Positions 22,735-29,528 of a DNA stretch of 33,623 nucleotides are shown here, in pieces (positions within the stretch are counted from its first letter, which is position 1; every line of letters begins with the position of its first letter). A program made the position numbers and the translations under genes. Source of the stretch: Streptomyces sp. ISL-12 (GTDB taxonomy: Bacteria > Actinomycetota > Actinomycetes > Streptomycetales > Streptomycetaceae); NCBI RefSeq assembly GCF_018614415.1, contig NZ_JAGGOO010000139.1:1-33623 (forward strand). Direction: 5' to 3'. A model generated the notes under the pieces. It was not told the DNA's origin. It did no database searches and saw only the letters and a list, made by a program, of their open reading frames with translations.

Positions 22735-23328
22735 ATGCCGATCACTCCTGCCACCGCGGCGAACAGTTCGTCGAGCGGCACCGCGGACGCGATTCTGCTG
22801 GAACTCGTCGACGAGGACGGCGTCACGATCGGCACCGCGGAGAAGCTCGCCGCGCACCAGCCGCCCGGGCAGCTGCACCGCGCCTTCTCGGTGTTCCTCT
22901 TCGACGAGCGCGGCCGGCTGCTGCTCCAGCAGCGGGCGCTCGGCAAGTACCACTCCCCCGGGGTGTGGTCCAACACCTGCTGCGGCCACCCCTACCCCGG
23001 CGAGTCGCCCTTCGCGGCGGCGGCCCGGCGGACCTTCGAGGAGCTGGGGGTCTCCCCGTCGCTGCTCGCCGAGGCGGGCACGGTGCGCTACAACCACCCG
23101 GACCCGGCCTCGGGCCTGGTGGAGCAGGAGTACAACCACCTCTTCGTGGGTCTGGTGCAGGCGGCGCCGCGGCCCGATCCTGCGGAGGTCGCCGAGACGG
23201 TCTTCGTCTCCCCGGCCGAGCTGGCCGAGCGGCACGCGCGGGACACCTTCTCGGCGTGGTTCATGACGGTGCTGGACGCGGCGCGTCCGGCCGTCCGCGA
23301 GCTGACGGGCCCGTCCGCCGGCTGGTGA
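22735..23328 (+). CDS. idi: Type I isopentenyl-diphosphate delta-isomerase
   Basis: 197 aa cytosolic Nudix-fold enzyme that interconverts IPP and DMAPP. Catalytic cysteine lies in SNTCCGHP (about residue 83) and the catalytic glutamate in EYNHLFVG; the Nudix-like region is AAARRTFEELGV, and the C-terminal tryptophan in FSAWFM is typical. Three in-frame ATGs lie close together (22720, 22729, 22735). I chose 22735 (MPITPATAANSSSSG) because AAGGA lies six bases upstream and, from memory, Streptomyces homologues begin MPITPAT with 197 aa. It lies some 9 kb from the hopanoid operon but serves the same isoprenoid supply. Confidence 0.95.
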   Translation: MPITPATAANSSSSGTADAILLELVDEDGVTIGTAEKLAAHQPPGQLHRAFSVFLFDERGRLLLQQRALGKYHSPGVWSNTCCGHPYPGESPFAAAARRTFEELGVSPSLLAEAGTVRYNHPDPASGLVEQEYNHLFVGLVQAAPRPDPAEVAETVFVSPAELAERHARDTFSAWFMTVLDAARPAVRELTGPSAGW

Positions 23329-23353
23329 GCCCCAGTACGTGAAGCCGCGCGGA

Positions 23354-23370
23354 CGCCCTACGGGAGGGCG
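23354..23370. terminator. Possible short bidirectional hairpin between idi and the ATPase gene
   Basis: CGCCCT (23354-23359) pairs with AGGGCG (23365-23370) around ACGGG. It sits at the convergent junction, partly within the last codons of the minus-strand gene. Only six pairs and no U-tract, so it is weak. Confidence 0.3.
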
Positions 23371-23876
23371 GGCCCGAGCGGCAGGGCCACCCAGACCACC
23401 TTGCCGCCGCTGGCCGTGTGGGCGACGTCGCAGGCCCCGCCGGCCTCCCGGGTGATCTCCCGGACCAGCAGCAGGCCCCGGCCACCGGTCCGGCCGTGGT
23501 CGGTCTCCAGGGCGGTCGGGCGGTAGGGGTGGTTGTCCTCCACGGACAGCCGGAGCCAGCCGGAGCCGACGGCGACCTCCACGGAGAGCGTCGGCGAGAG
23601 CACCGCCGCGTGCCGGACGGCGTTGGTGACCAGTTCGGAGACGATCAGCAGCAGCCCGTCCGCCACGTCCTGCGAGACCGGTACGCCCTGGTGGGTCAGG
23701 AGGTCGCGGACGGCGTGCCGCGCCTGCGGGACCGACGCCTCGACGGAGGGGGCGGTGAACCGCCAGACGCCTTCGTACGGCAAGGGATCCGCGCGGTCCG
23801 CGGGTCTTCCCGCCTCCGGATGCGGCTGGGGCCCCGGAACCGGAACCGCGCCGTCCTCCCGCTCGTGGTCGTCCAT
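23358..23876 (-). CDS. Anti-sigma-factor-like ATP-binding protein (RsbW/SpoIIAB HATPase)
   Basis: 172 aa from ATG 23876 (MDDHEREDGAVPVPG); an in-frame GTG at 23912 would give 184 aa. A Pro-rich, probably disordered N-terminus of about 45 residues precedes one GHKL ATPase domain. The N-box is SELVTNAVRHA, the G1 region is SVEDNHPYRP and the G2 box is GGRGLLLV. Streptomyces encodes many of these small proteins, which may bind sigma factors or act as serine kinases on anti-anti-sigma proteins. No sigma factor or antagonist gene is next to it, so the partner is unknown. It converges with idi. Confidence 0.82.
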   Translation of the reverse strand: MDDHEREDGAVPVPGPQPHPEAGRPADRADPLPYEGVWRFTAPSVEASVPQARHAVRDLLTHQGVPVSQDVADGLLLIVSELVTNAVRHAAVLSPTLSVEVAVGSGWLRLSVEDNHPYRPTALETDHGRTGGRGLLLVREITREAGGACDVAHTASGGKVVWVALPLGPALP

Positions 23877-24141
23877 CGTCGGGTCGCCACCCTTGCGCTC
23901 GATTGTCACCACACCCCTGAGTGTTGGTAACGAGTCGCTCCGCCCCGAGGTACTGAATGGAAGTCAGCGCGTATCGAACGGTTCTGACCGTTGGCGTATG
24001 ACACAGTCAGTTGTGGGACTGATCCTGTCCCGGTTGCGCCATCTCGGCGAACTATTCCGGTTGTACTGGTTTGACCGTCGGACGGACGGGACAGCGGGAG
24101 ACTCGGACCGACGGTTCCAACCGGCCGGTAACATCCGGCGC
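23877..24141. promoter_or_regulatory. Divergent promoter region with two inverted repeats
   Basis: This 265-base stretch lies between the ATPase (minus) and the enoyl-CoA hydratase homologue (plus). I see AACGGT-TCTG-ACCGTT at 23977-23992, ACCGTCGG (24074-24081) matched by CCGACGGT (24108-24115), and a perfect ACCGGCCGGT palindrome at 24120-24129. TAACAT (24129-24134) ends seven bases before the hydratase ATG, a -10 position for a leaderless transcript. These dyads may be repressor sites. No gene is seen beyond an unlikely N-terminal extension of the hydratase from 23998. Confidence 0.5.
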
Positions 24142-24897
24142 ATGGAGCCCCAGTTGCTGCATCGCGTCACGGACGCGGTGGCCACCGTCGTCGTCCACCA
24201 CCCGGCCAAGCGCAACGCCATGACGGCCGCGATGTGGCGGGCGCTGCCCCCGCTGCTCGACGCCCTCGCCGCGGACCGGGCGGTCCGGGCGCTGGTGCTC
24301 ACCGGCGCGGACGGCACCTTCTGCGCCGGGGCCGACATCTCCACGCTGGCCGACGGGCCGCGCGAGGCGCAGCGGCTGGCCGTGGAGGCCGAGGAAGCCC
24401 TGGCGGCCTTCCCGAAGCCGACGCTGGCGGCGGTCCGCGGGCACTGCGTGGGCGGCGGGGTGCAGCTGGCCGCCGCCTGCGACCTGCGGTTCGCCGAGGA
24501 GGGGGCGCTGTTCGGGGTGACCCCGGCCCGGCTGGGGGTGGTCTACCCGGCGTCCGCCACCCGGCGGCTGACGTCGCTGGTGGGCCCGGCCGGCGCGAAG
24601 TACCTGCTGTTCTCGGGCGAGCTGATCGGGACCGGGCGGGCGCTGCGCACGGGCCTGGTCGACGAGGTACTGCCGGCCGGCGGGCTGGACGGGCGGGTCG
24701 CGGAGTTCACCCGGGTCCTGGCGGCCCGGTCGGGGCTGACCCAGGCGGCGGCGAAGGAGTTCGTGGACGGGCGCACCGGCCGGGAGGCGTACTGGGCGGC
24801 GCAGGCCGACGGCAGCGGCGACACGACGGAGGGCGTCGCCGCGTTCCTGGAGCGCCGTCCGCCCCGGTTCACCTGGCACGCCCCCGCGTCGGGTTGA
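24142..24897 (+). CDS. Enoyl-CoA hydratase/isomerase family protein (crotonase fold)
   Basis: 251 aa. Crotonase signatures: oxyanion-hole segments TGADGTFCAGADISTLAD and AAVRGHCVGGGVQLAAACDL, plus FGVTPARLGVVYP. The usual catalytic Glu of the first GG-E motif is not obvious (here GVQLAAACD), while acidic and proline positions near GVVYPASATRR vary, so it may be an isomerase or another crotonase rather than a true hydratase. Probably cytosolic CoA-thioester metabolism. ATG 24142 has no ribosome-binding site; TAACAT seven bases upstream suggests a leaderless mRNA. Its downstream neighbour has an identically spaced start, hinting at joint control. Confidence 0.88.
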   Translation: MEPQLLHRVTDAVATVVVHHPAKRNAMTAAMWRALPPLLDALAADRAVRALVLTGADGTFCAGADISTLADGPREAQRLAVEAEEALAAFPKPTLAAVRGHCVGGGVQLAAACDLRFAEEGALFGVTPARLGVVYPASATRRLTSLVGPAGAKYLLFSGELIGTGRALRTGLVDEVLPAGGLDGRVAEFTRVLAARSGLTQAAAKEFVDGRTGREAYWAAQADGSGDTTEGVAAFLERRPPRFTWHAPASG

Positions 24898-24922
24898 ACC
24901 GGCCGCACGGCCGTTCCCCACA

Positions 24923-24942
24923 TACTGACCGGTTGGTAACGT
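24923..24942 (+). promoter_or_regulatory. TetR-type palindrome overlapping a leaderless promoter
   Basis: TACTGACCGGTTGGTA (24923-24938) is a dyad, TAC-N2-ACCGGT-N2-GTA. It overlaps TAACGT (24937-24942), which ends seven bases before the ATG of the next gene and fits a -10 element for leaderless transcription. A bound regulator would block the promoter. The form resembles operators of TetR-family repressors of acyl-CoA metabolism; this is inference. Confidence 0.5.
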
Positions 24943-24949
24943 GCCCGGC

Positions 24950-25819
24950 ATGACGACTGCCGCCATCGACCGGCGCCCTGGCCGCCGCTGCCACAACGTG
25001 CTCAACTCGCTGCACTCGACGCACTACTTCTCGCCCGACCTGGGCCGGGAACTGGGCGCCCTCGGGGTCACCGACCCCCGGGCCGTCAACTTCGCCGTAC
25101 GGGCCGCCGCGCTGGGTCCGGTCGGCGCCGGCGCGGTCACCGCCGCCTTCTACAACTACAAGCACGAGCTGGTCGCCCGGCACCTCCCGGCCGTCTGGAC
25201 GACGGTGACCCCGGAGCAGGCCCTCGCGGCACGCGCGCGTGCCGTCGACGCCACCCTGCGCCGGCTGCTGGGCGAGGACGCCCTGGTGTCGGCCGAGATG
25301 ACGGAGGCCGCCGGGCTGGCACTGCGCGCCGCCGAGGGGTGTTCGCGCGCCGCCCGGCCGCTGTACTCCGCCCACGCCGACCTGCCGGTGCCCGACGCGC
25401 CGCACCTGGCGTACTGGCACGCCGCGACCCTGCTGCGCGAGCACCGCGGCGACGGGCACCTGGCCGTGCTCATGGCCGCGGGTCTGGACGGCCTGGAGGC
25501 GCTGGTGACGCACACCGCGACCGGCAAGGGGCTGGCTCCGAAGTGGGTGTTCGGCACGCGCGGCTGGTCCCAGGAGGAGTGGGACGCGGCGGTCACCCGG
25601 CTGCGGGACCGCGGGCTGCTCGACCCCGCCGGGGAGCTGACCGAGGAGGGCGCGGCGCTGCGCGCGGAGATCGAGCGGGAGACGGACCGACTGGACGCCG
25701 GTCCCTACGAGCACCTCGGCGCGGCGGGCGTCGCTCGGCTGACCGAGCTGGGGTCGGCCTTCGCCCGCACCGCGCTGGGCGCGGGCGCCTTTCCCACGGA
25801 CCTGCTCGGGAAGGCGTGA
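24950..25819 (+). CDS. SCO6745-family protein of unknown function
   Basis: 289 aa from ATG 24950 (MTTAAIDRRPGRRCHNVLN). The sequence is mostly helical and soluble. It begins with RRCHNVLNSLHSTHYFSPDL, and has AVNFAVRAAALGPVGAGAVT and FYNYKHELVARHLP segments. Late in the protein, WSQEEWDAAVTRLRDRGLLD then PAGELTEEGAALRAEIERET looks like a winged-helix (MarR-like) segment. From memory NCBI names such proteins the SCO6745 family and the first SalK-like homologues were seen near antibiotic genes. GTG 24941 is an alternative, but ATG places the -10-like TAACGT at the right distance for leaderless translation. Function unknown. Confidence 0.85.
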   Translation: MTTAAIDRRPGRRCHNVLNSLHSTHYFSPDLGRELGALGVTDPRAVNFAVRAAALGPVGAGAVTAAFYNYKHELVARHLPAVWTTVTPEQALAARARAVDATLRRLLGEDALVSAEMTEAAGLALRAAEGCSRAARPLYSAHADLPVPDAPHLAYWHAATLLREHRGDGHLAVLMAAGLDGLEALVTHTATGKGLAPKWVFGTRGWSQEEWDAAVTRLRDRGLLDPAGELTEEGAALRAEIERETDRLDAGPYEHLGAAGVARLTELGSAFARTALGAGAFPTDLLGKA

Positions 25820-25851
25820 GGGGCGGTGGGAGGAGGGCCGGTGCGGGAGAC

Positions 25852-26117
25852 GGGACACGGAACATCGTGCAGGCGGTGCGGGCCCAGAAAGCGTCCCGGT
25901 TCATCGGGCTGGCCACCCCCTCGGTGGCCGACAGCCGCGACGGCCGGCACTGGAAGCTCAAGGTGCTGCCCGTCATGGCCCGCCTGACCATGCCCAACGC
26001 GCTGAAGGAACTCAACGGCATGCCCGAGGCCGTCACCTCGTCCGGCCTCGGCCACACCATCGCCCGCGTCACCAACCCACCGACAAGCCCGCGACCGGCC
26101 GGATCCGCACCGGCTGA
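25852..26117 (+). pseudogene. Truncated, frameshifted NAD(P)-binding (NmrA-type SDR) oxidoreductase
   Basis: The frame from 25852 reads GTRNIVQAVRAQKASRFIGL then ATPSVADSRDGRHWKLKVLP and later SSGLGHTIARVTNP, the middle and later part of an NmrA/SDR protein such as those beginning with a Rossmann loop. No Rossmann N-terminus (about 90 residues) exists: a complete gene ends at 25819. After TNP the natural continuation (TDKPATGRIRTG, stop 26115-26117) is in the next frame from 26079, so a single-base deletion near 26078 broke it. Codon third positions remain GC-rich, so decay is recent. No start codon or ribosome-binding site is seen. Confidence 0.72.
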
Positions 26118-26145
26118 GGGCGGCAGGCGGGCCCGTCTGGAGGTC

Positions 26146-26450
26146 GGAGTGAAGGCCGTCGCGAGGCCCTGGAAAGGCCGAGCCTGCGGGGGCGGCAGGA
26201 GCGCCGTCGCGGGGCCATAGGAAGGCTGGGCGGGCCACGGGCAGGCGCGAGGGCCGCTGCAGGACCGTAGGAACGCCGAGCAGGCACGAGGGCCGTCGCA
26301 GGGCCATATGAAGGCGGAGCAGGCACGAGAGCCGCCGCAAAGGCCGGGCGGGCCGCGGCCGGCACGAGGGCCGTCGCAAGGCCATACGAAGGCCGTGCAC
26401 ACCGGTCGGCACGAGAGCCCGGCGCAAGGCCGATGTGCGGGCCGGGAGGC
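26146..26450. repeat. Degenerate GC-rich tandem repeat, 39-base period in the core
   Basis: A core close to GCCGTCGCAAGGCCATA recurs at about 26155, 26203, 26253, 26292, 26331, 26370 and 26417. The spacing between the third to sixth copies is exactly 39 bases and looser elsewhere. A full unit reads roughly GGCACGAGGGCCGTCGCAAG GCCATACGAAGGC. No gene is credible on either strand. It lies between two gene remnants and may be the product of local slippage. Confidence 0.65.
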
Positions 26451-26460
26451 GGGCCCTCGC

Positions 26461-26638
26461 GCGTCGGCCCCGCTGGTGGTGGCCACCACCCCGGCCGGCA
26501 CCACCGACACCCCGGCTACCGCCGTGCCCGAGATGCCTGCGGCCCTCTGCGACGCGCTCTTTGAGCTCTGGCCCGTTCGACGTGCTCCACGAGCCCTGGC
26601 CCACCGCGCTGGCCGCCCGTCGGCCGACCGCGGCGTGA
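26461..26638 (+). pseudogene. Fragment resembling the C-terminal part of shikimate dehydrogenase (AroE-like)
   Basis: From 26461 the frame reads PLVVATTPAGTTDTPATAVP, like the NADP-binding VVxTTPAG segment of AroE. After LFELWP the frame changes, and the next frame (from 26576) gives FDVLHEPWPTALAARRP with a stop at 26636-26638, like the family's LFDVLYDPWPTPLA. Both halves have GC-rich third positions typical of coding DNA here. The catalytic N-terminal domain is missing, and a frameshift near 26560-26575 separates the parts. I infer a decayed aroE-like gene; the match is by eye. Confidence 0.5.
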
Positions 26639-26880
26639 GGATCGTCGCAGGGCCGACGCGAGGCCGTCGGCGGGGCCGCCGTACGGGCCGACGGCCGGGT
26701 CGGCATGCGGCCCGGCCGGGTCCGCATGCGGGCCGACTGCGGGGCCGCCGTGCCGGCCGTGGGCGGGGCCGGTGTGAGAGCGACAGGAAGGCCGGCATGG
26801 CGCGCTGATCGGCTCGGCAGGCATGGCGGGGCCGCTGCGAGGTACCCGTTCTCCACCCGGTCGGACCGGCCGGGTGGACA
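26639..26880. repeat. Simple GGGCCG-rich low-complexity stretch
   Basis: Variants of GCGGGGCCGCCGTACGGGCC, GGCATGCGGCCC and CGCATGCGGGCC recur irregularly from about 26650 to 26800. No reading frame on either strand looks like a gene, and the region then runs into the leader of the small LPFR protein gene. It appears non-coding. Confidence 0.5.
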
Positions 26881-26893
26881 GAGGGAGGCTCTT

Positions 26894-27025
26894 GTGTTCC
26901 GTGCCATCGCAGACGTGCTGCGCCAGATCGGCGGCGCCATCGCGACCGTCGTGACGCTGCCCTTCCGGGCCCTGGCCCGGCTCTTCGGCGGGGCGTCGAG
27001 CTCGACCCGCAGCCGCCGGGCCTGA
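26894..27025 (+). CDS. LPFR-motif small protein, 43 aa
   Basis: GTG 26894 with GGGAGG five bases upstream starts a 43-aa product beginning VFRAIADVLRQIGGAIATVV, then TLPFRALARLFGG and a polar, basic tail. An amphipathic or membrane-touching helix spans about residues 2-30. From memory this LPFR sequence family is widespread in Streptomyces and named LPFR motif small protein; its role is unknown to me. The gene stands alone between the decayed region and tex, 103 bases upstream of tex. Confidence 0.82.
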   Translation: MFRAIADVLRQIGGAIATVVTLPFRALARLFGGASSSTRSRRA

Positions 27026-27128
27026 GCACGCCGCCTCCGACCTGCCCGGACGCCCGCCCTGATCCCCGAGTGTCGGTGCGGCCTGCCACAATTGCCGCGC
27101 AACCTCAGTGAGAAGGCGGTACGGGATC

Positions 27129-29498
27129 GTGACGACACCCGAGTCGATCGACGTTGGGTCCATCGAAGGCAGGATCGCCGAGGAGCTCGGCGTACGGGAG
27201 CGGCAGGTGAAGGCCGCGGTGGAACTGCTCGACGGCGGTTCGACCGTGCCCTTCATCGCCCGCTACCGCAAGGAAGCGACCGAGATGCTCGACGACGCGC
27301 AGCTGCGCACGCTCGAGGAGCGGCTGCGCTATCTGCGGGAGCTGGAGGAGCGGCGGGCCGCGATCCTCGACTCGGTGCGTGAGCAGGGCAAGCTCACCGA
27401 GGAGCTGGAGGCGCGCATCCGGGGTGCCGAGACCAAGGCGCGCCTGGAGGACGTCTACCTGCCGTACAAGCCCAAGCGGCGCACCAAGGCGCAGATCGCC
27501 CGCGAGGCCGGTCTGGAGCCGCTGGCCGAGGGCCTGCTGGCCGACCCGGGTGTCGAGCCCCTCGCGGCCGCCGCCGCGTTCGTCGACGCGGACAAGGGCG
27601 TGGCCGATCCGCAGGCCGCCCTGGACGGGGCGCGGGCCATCCTCACCGAGAAGTTCTCCGAGGACGCCGACCTGATCGGCGAGCTGCGCGAGCGGATGTG
27701 GACGCGGGGGCGGCTGGCCGCCAAGGTGAAGGACGGAAAGGAGGAGGCGGGCGCCAAGTTCGCCGACTACTTCGACTTCGCCGAGCCGTTCACCGAACTG
27801 CCCTCGCACCGGATCCTGGCGATGCTGCGCGGCGAGAAGGAGGACGTCCTCGACCTGGTGCTGGAGCCCGAGGAGCCGACGGACGGGCCGTCGTCGTACG
27901 AGGGGATCGTCGCGTCGCGGTTCGGGATCGCCGACCGGGGGCGCCCCGGAGACAAGTGGCTGACGGACACGGTCCGCTGGGCCTGGCGCACCCGCATCCT
28001 CGTCCACCTGGGCATCGACCTCAGGCTGCGGCTGCGCACGGCCGCCGAGGACGAGGCGGTGAACGTGTTCGCGGCCAACCTGCGCGACCTGCTGCTGGCC
28101 GCCCCGGCGGGGACGCGGGCGACGCTCGGCCTGGACCCCGGGTTCCGTACGGGCGTGAAGGTCGCCGTGGTCGACGCCACGGGCAAGGTCGTGGCGACCG
28201 ACGTCATCCACCCGCACGTCCCGGCCAACAAGTGGGACGAGGCGATCGCGAAGCTGGCGCGGCTGGCGAAGGAGCACGCGGTCGAGCTGATCGCAATCGG
28301 CAACGGCACGGCGTCCCGCGAGACCGACAAGCTCGCCGGGGAACTGATCACCAAGCACCCCGAGCTGAAGCTCACCAAGGTGATGGTCTCCGAGGCGGGC
28401 GCCTCGGTGTACTCGGCCTCCGCGTTCGCCTCGCAGGAGCTGCCGGACATGGACGTCTCGCTGCGCGGCGCGGTCTCCATCGCCCGCCGGCTCCAGGACC
28501 CGCTGGCCGAGCTGGTGAAGATCGACCCGAAGTCGATCGGCGTCGGCCAGTACCAGCACGACCTGTCCGAGGTGAAGCTGTCGCGCTCCCTGGACGCGGT
28601 GGTCGAGGACTGTGTGAACGGTGTCGGGGTGGACGTCAACACCGCCTCCGCACCGCTGCTCGCCCGCGTCTCCGGCATCACGTCGGGCCTCGCGGAGAAC
28701 ATCGTGGCGCACCGCGACGCCAACGGGCCGTTCAAGGCGCGGGGCGAGCTGAAGAAGGTCGCGCGGCTGGGCCCGAAGGCGTACGAGCAGTGCGCGGGCT
28801 TCCTGCGGATCCGCGGCGGCGACGACCCGCTGGACGCGTCCAGCGTGCACCCGGAGGCGTACCCGGTGGTGCGCCGGATGGTGAAGACCGCCGGGCAGGA
28901 GGTGGCCTCGCTGATCGGGAACACCTCGGTGCTGCGGTCCCTGCGGGCGACCGACTTCGTGGACGAGACGTTCGGTCTGCCGACCGTGTCGGACATCCTG
29001 AAGGAACTGGAGAAGCCGGGCCGTGACCCGCGCCCCGCCTTCAGGACGGCCACCTTCAAGGAGGGCGTGGAGAAGATCTCCGACCTGTCCCCCGGGATGG
29101 TCCTGGAGGGTGTCGTGACGAATGTGGCGGCCTTCGGGGCGTTCATCGACGTCGGTGTGCACCAGGACGGGCTCGCGCACGTCTCCGCGCTGTCGAAGAC
29201 GTTCGTGAAGGACCCCCGTGACGTGGTCAAGCCCGGGGACATCGTCAAGGTGAAGGTGCTGGACGTCGACATCCCGCGCAAGCGGATCTCGCTGACGCTG
29301 CGCCTGGACGACGAGGCGGCACCCAAGGGCGAGCAGCAGCCGCGCCGGCAGCAGCGGGGCCAGGGCGGCGGACGGCCGCCGAAGCAGCGGCAGCAGCCCT
29401 CCGGCGGGAAGGCCGGCGACAAGGGCAAGGGGCGGTCGGCGCCGCCGCCCGCCAACAGCGCGATGGCCGACGCCCTGAAGCGGGCGGGGCTGGCGTAA
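27129..29498 (+). CDS. tex: Tex-family S1 RNA-binding transcription accessory protein
   Basis: 789 aa, close to full length. N-terminal helical domain (VRERQVKAAVELLDGGSTVP then FIARYRKEATE), a YqgF-like RNase H fold (LGLDPGFRTGVKVAVVDATG), helix-hairpin-helix repeats (GVDVNTASAPLLARVSGITS), and an S1 domain near the C-terminus (LSPGMVLEGVVTNVAAFGAF then IDVGVHQDGLAHVS). The last ~55 residues are Gln/Arg/Pro-rich and probably disordered. Tex is a cytosolic nucleic-acid-binding protein linked to transcription and toxin-gene expression in other bacteria. GTG 27129 (MTTPESIDVG) is preferred; GTG 27108 is an in-frame alternative. It converges with the ABC-F gene after only 30 bases. Confidence 0.94.
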   Translation: MTTPESIDVGSIEGRIAEELGVRERQVKAAVELLDGGSTVPFIARYRKEATEMLDDAQLRTLEERLRYLRELEERRAAILDSVREQGKLTEELEARIRGAETKARLEDVYLPYKPKRRTKAQIAREAGLEPLAEGLLADPGVEPLAAAAAFVDADKGVADPQAALDGARAILTEKFSEDADLIGELRERMWTRGRLAAKVKDGKEEAGAKFADYFDFAEPFTELPSHRILAMLRGEKEDVLDLVLEPEEPTDGPSSYEGIVASRFGIADRGRPGDKWLTDTVRWAWRTRILVHLGIDLRLRLRTAAEDEAVNVFAANLRDLLLAAPAGTRATLGLDPGFRTGVKVAVVDATGKVVATDVIHPHVPANKWDEAIAKLARLAKEHAVELIAIGNGTASRETDKLAGELITKHPELKLTKVMVSEAGASVYSASAFASQELPDMDVSLRGAVSIARRLQDPLAELVKIDPKSIGVGQYQHDLSEVKLSRSLDAVVEDCVNGVGVDVNTASAPLLARVSGITSGLAENIVAHRDANGPFKARGELKKVARLGPKAYEQCAGFLRIRGGDDPLDASSVHPEAYPVVRRMVKTAGQEVASLIGNTSVLRSLRATDFVDETFGLPTVSDILKELEKPGRDPRPAFRTATFKEGVEKISDLSPGMVLEGVVTNVAAFGAFIDVGVHQDGLAHVSALSKTFVKDPRDVVKPGDIVKVKVLDVDIPRKRISLTLRLDDEAAPKGEQQPRRQQRGQGGGRPPKQRQQPSGGKAGDKGKGRSAPPPANSAMADALKRAGLA

Positions 29499-29528
29499 GC
29501 GGGCCGGGCGGCGGGGGGCGGGGCGCGG

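Noticed and set aside
23998..24141. N-terminal extension of the enoyl-CoA hydratase homologue from ATG 23998
   Set aside because: The 48 extra residues do not resemble the crotonase family and cover dyad-rich promoter sequence.
25593..27089. Minus-strand repetitive Pro/Ala/Arg-rich reading frames through the decayed region
   Set aside because: They exist only because the GC-rich repeats lack stops. They overlap true plus-strand genes at both ends and have no start signal or domain.
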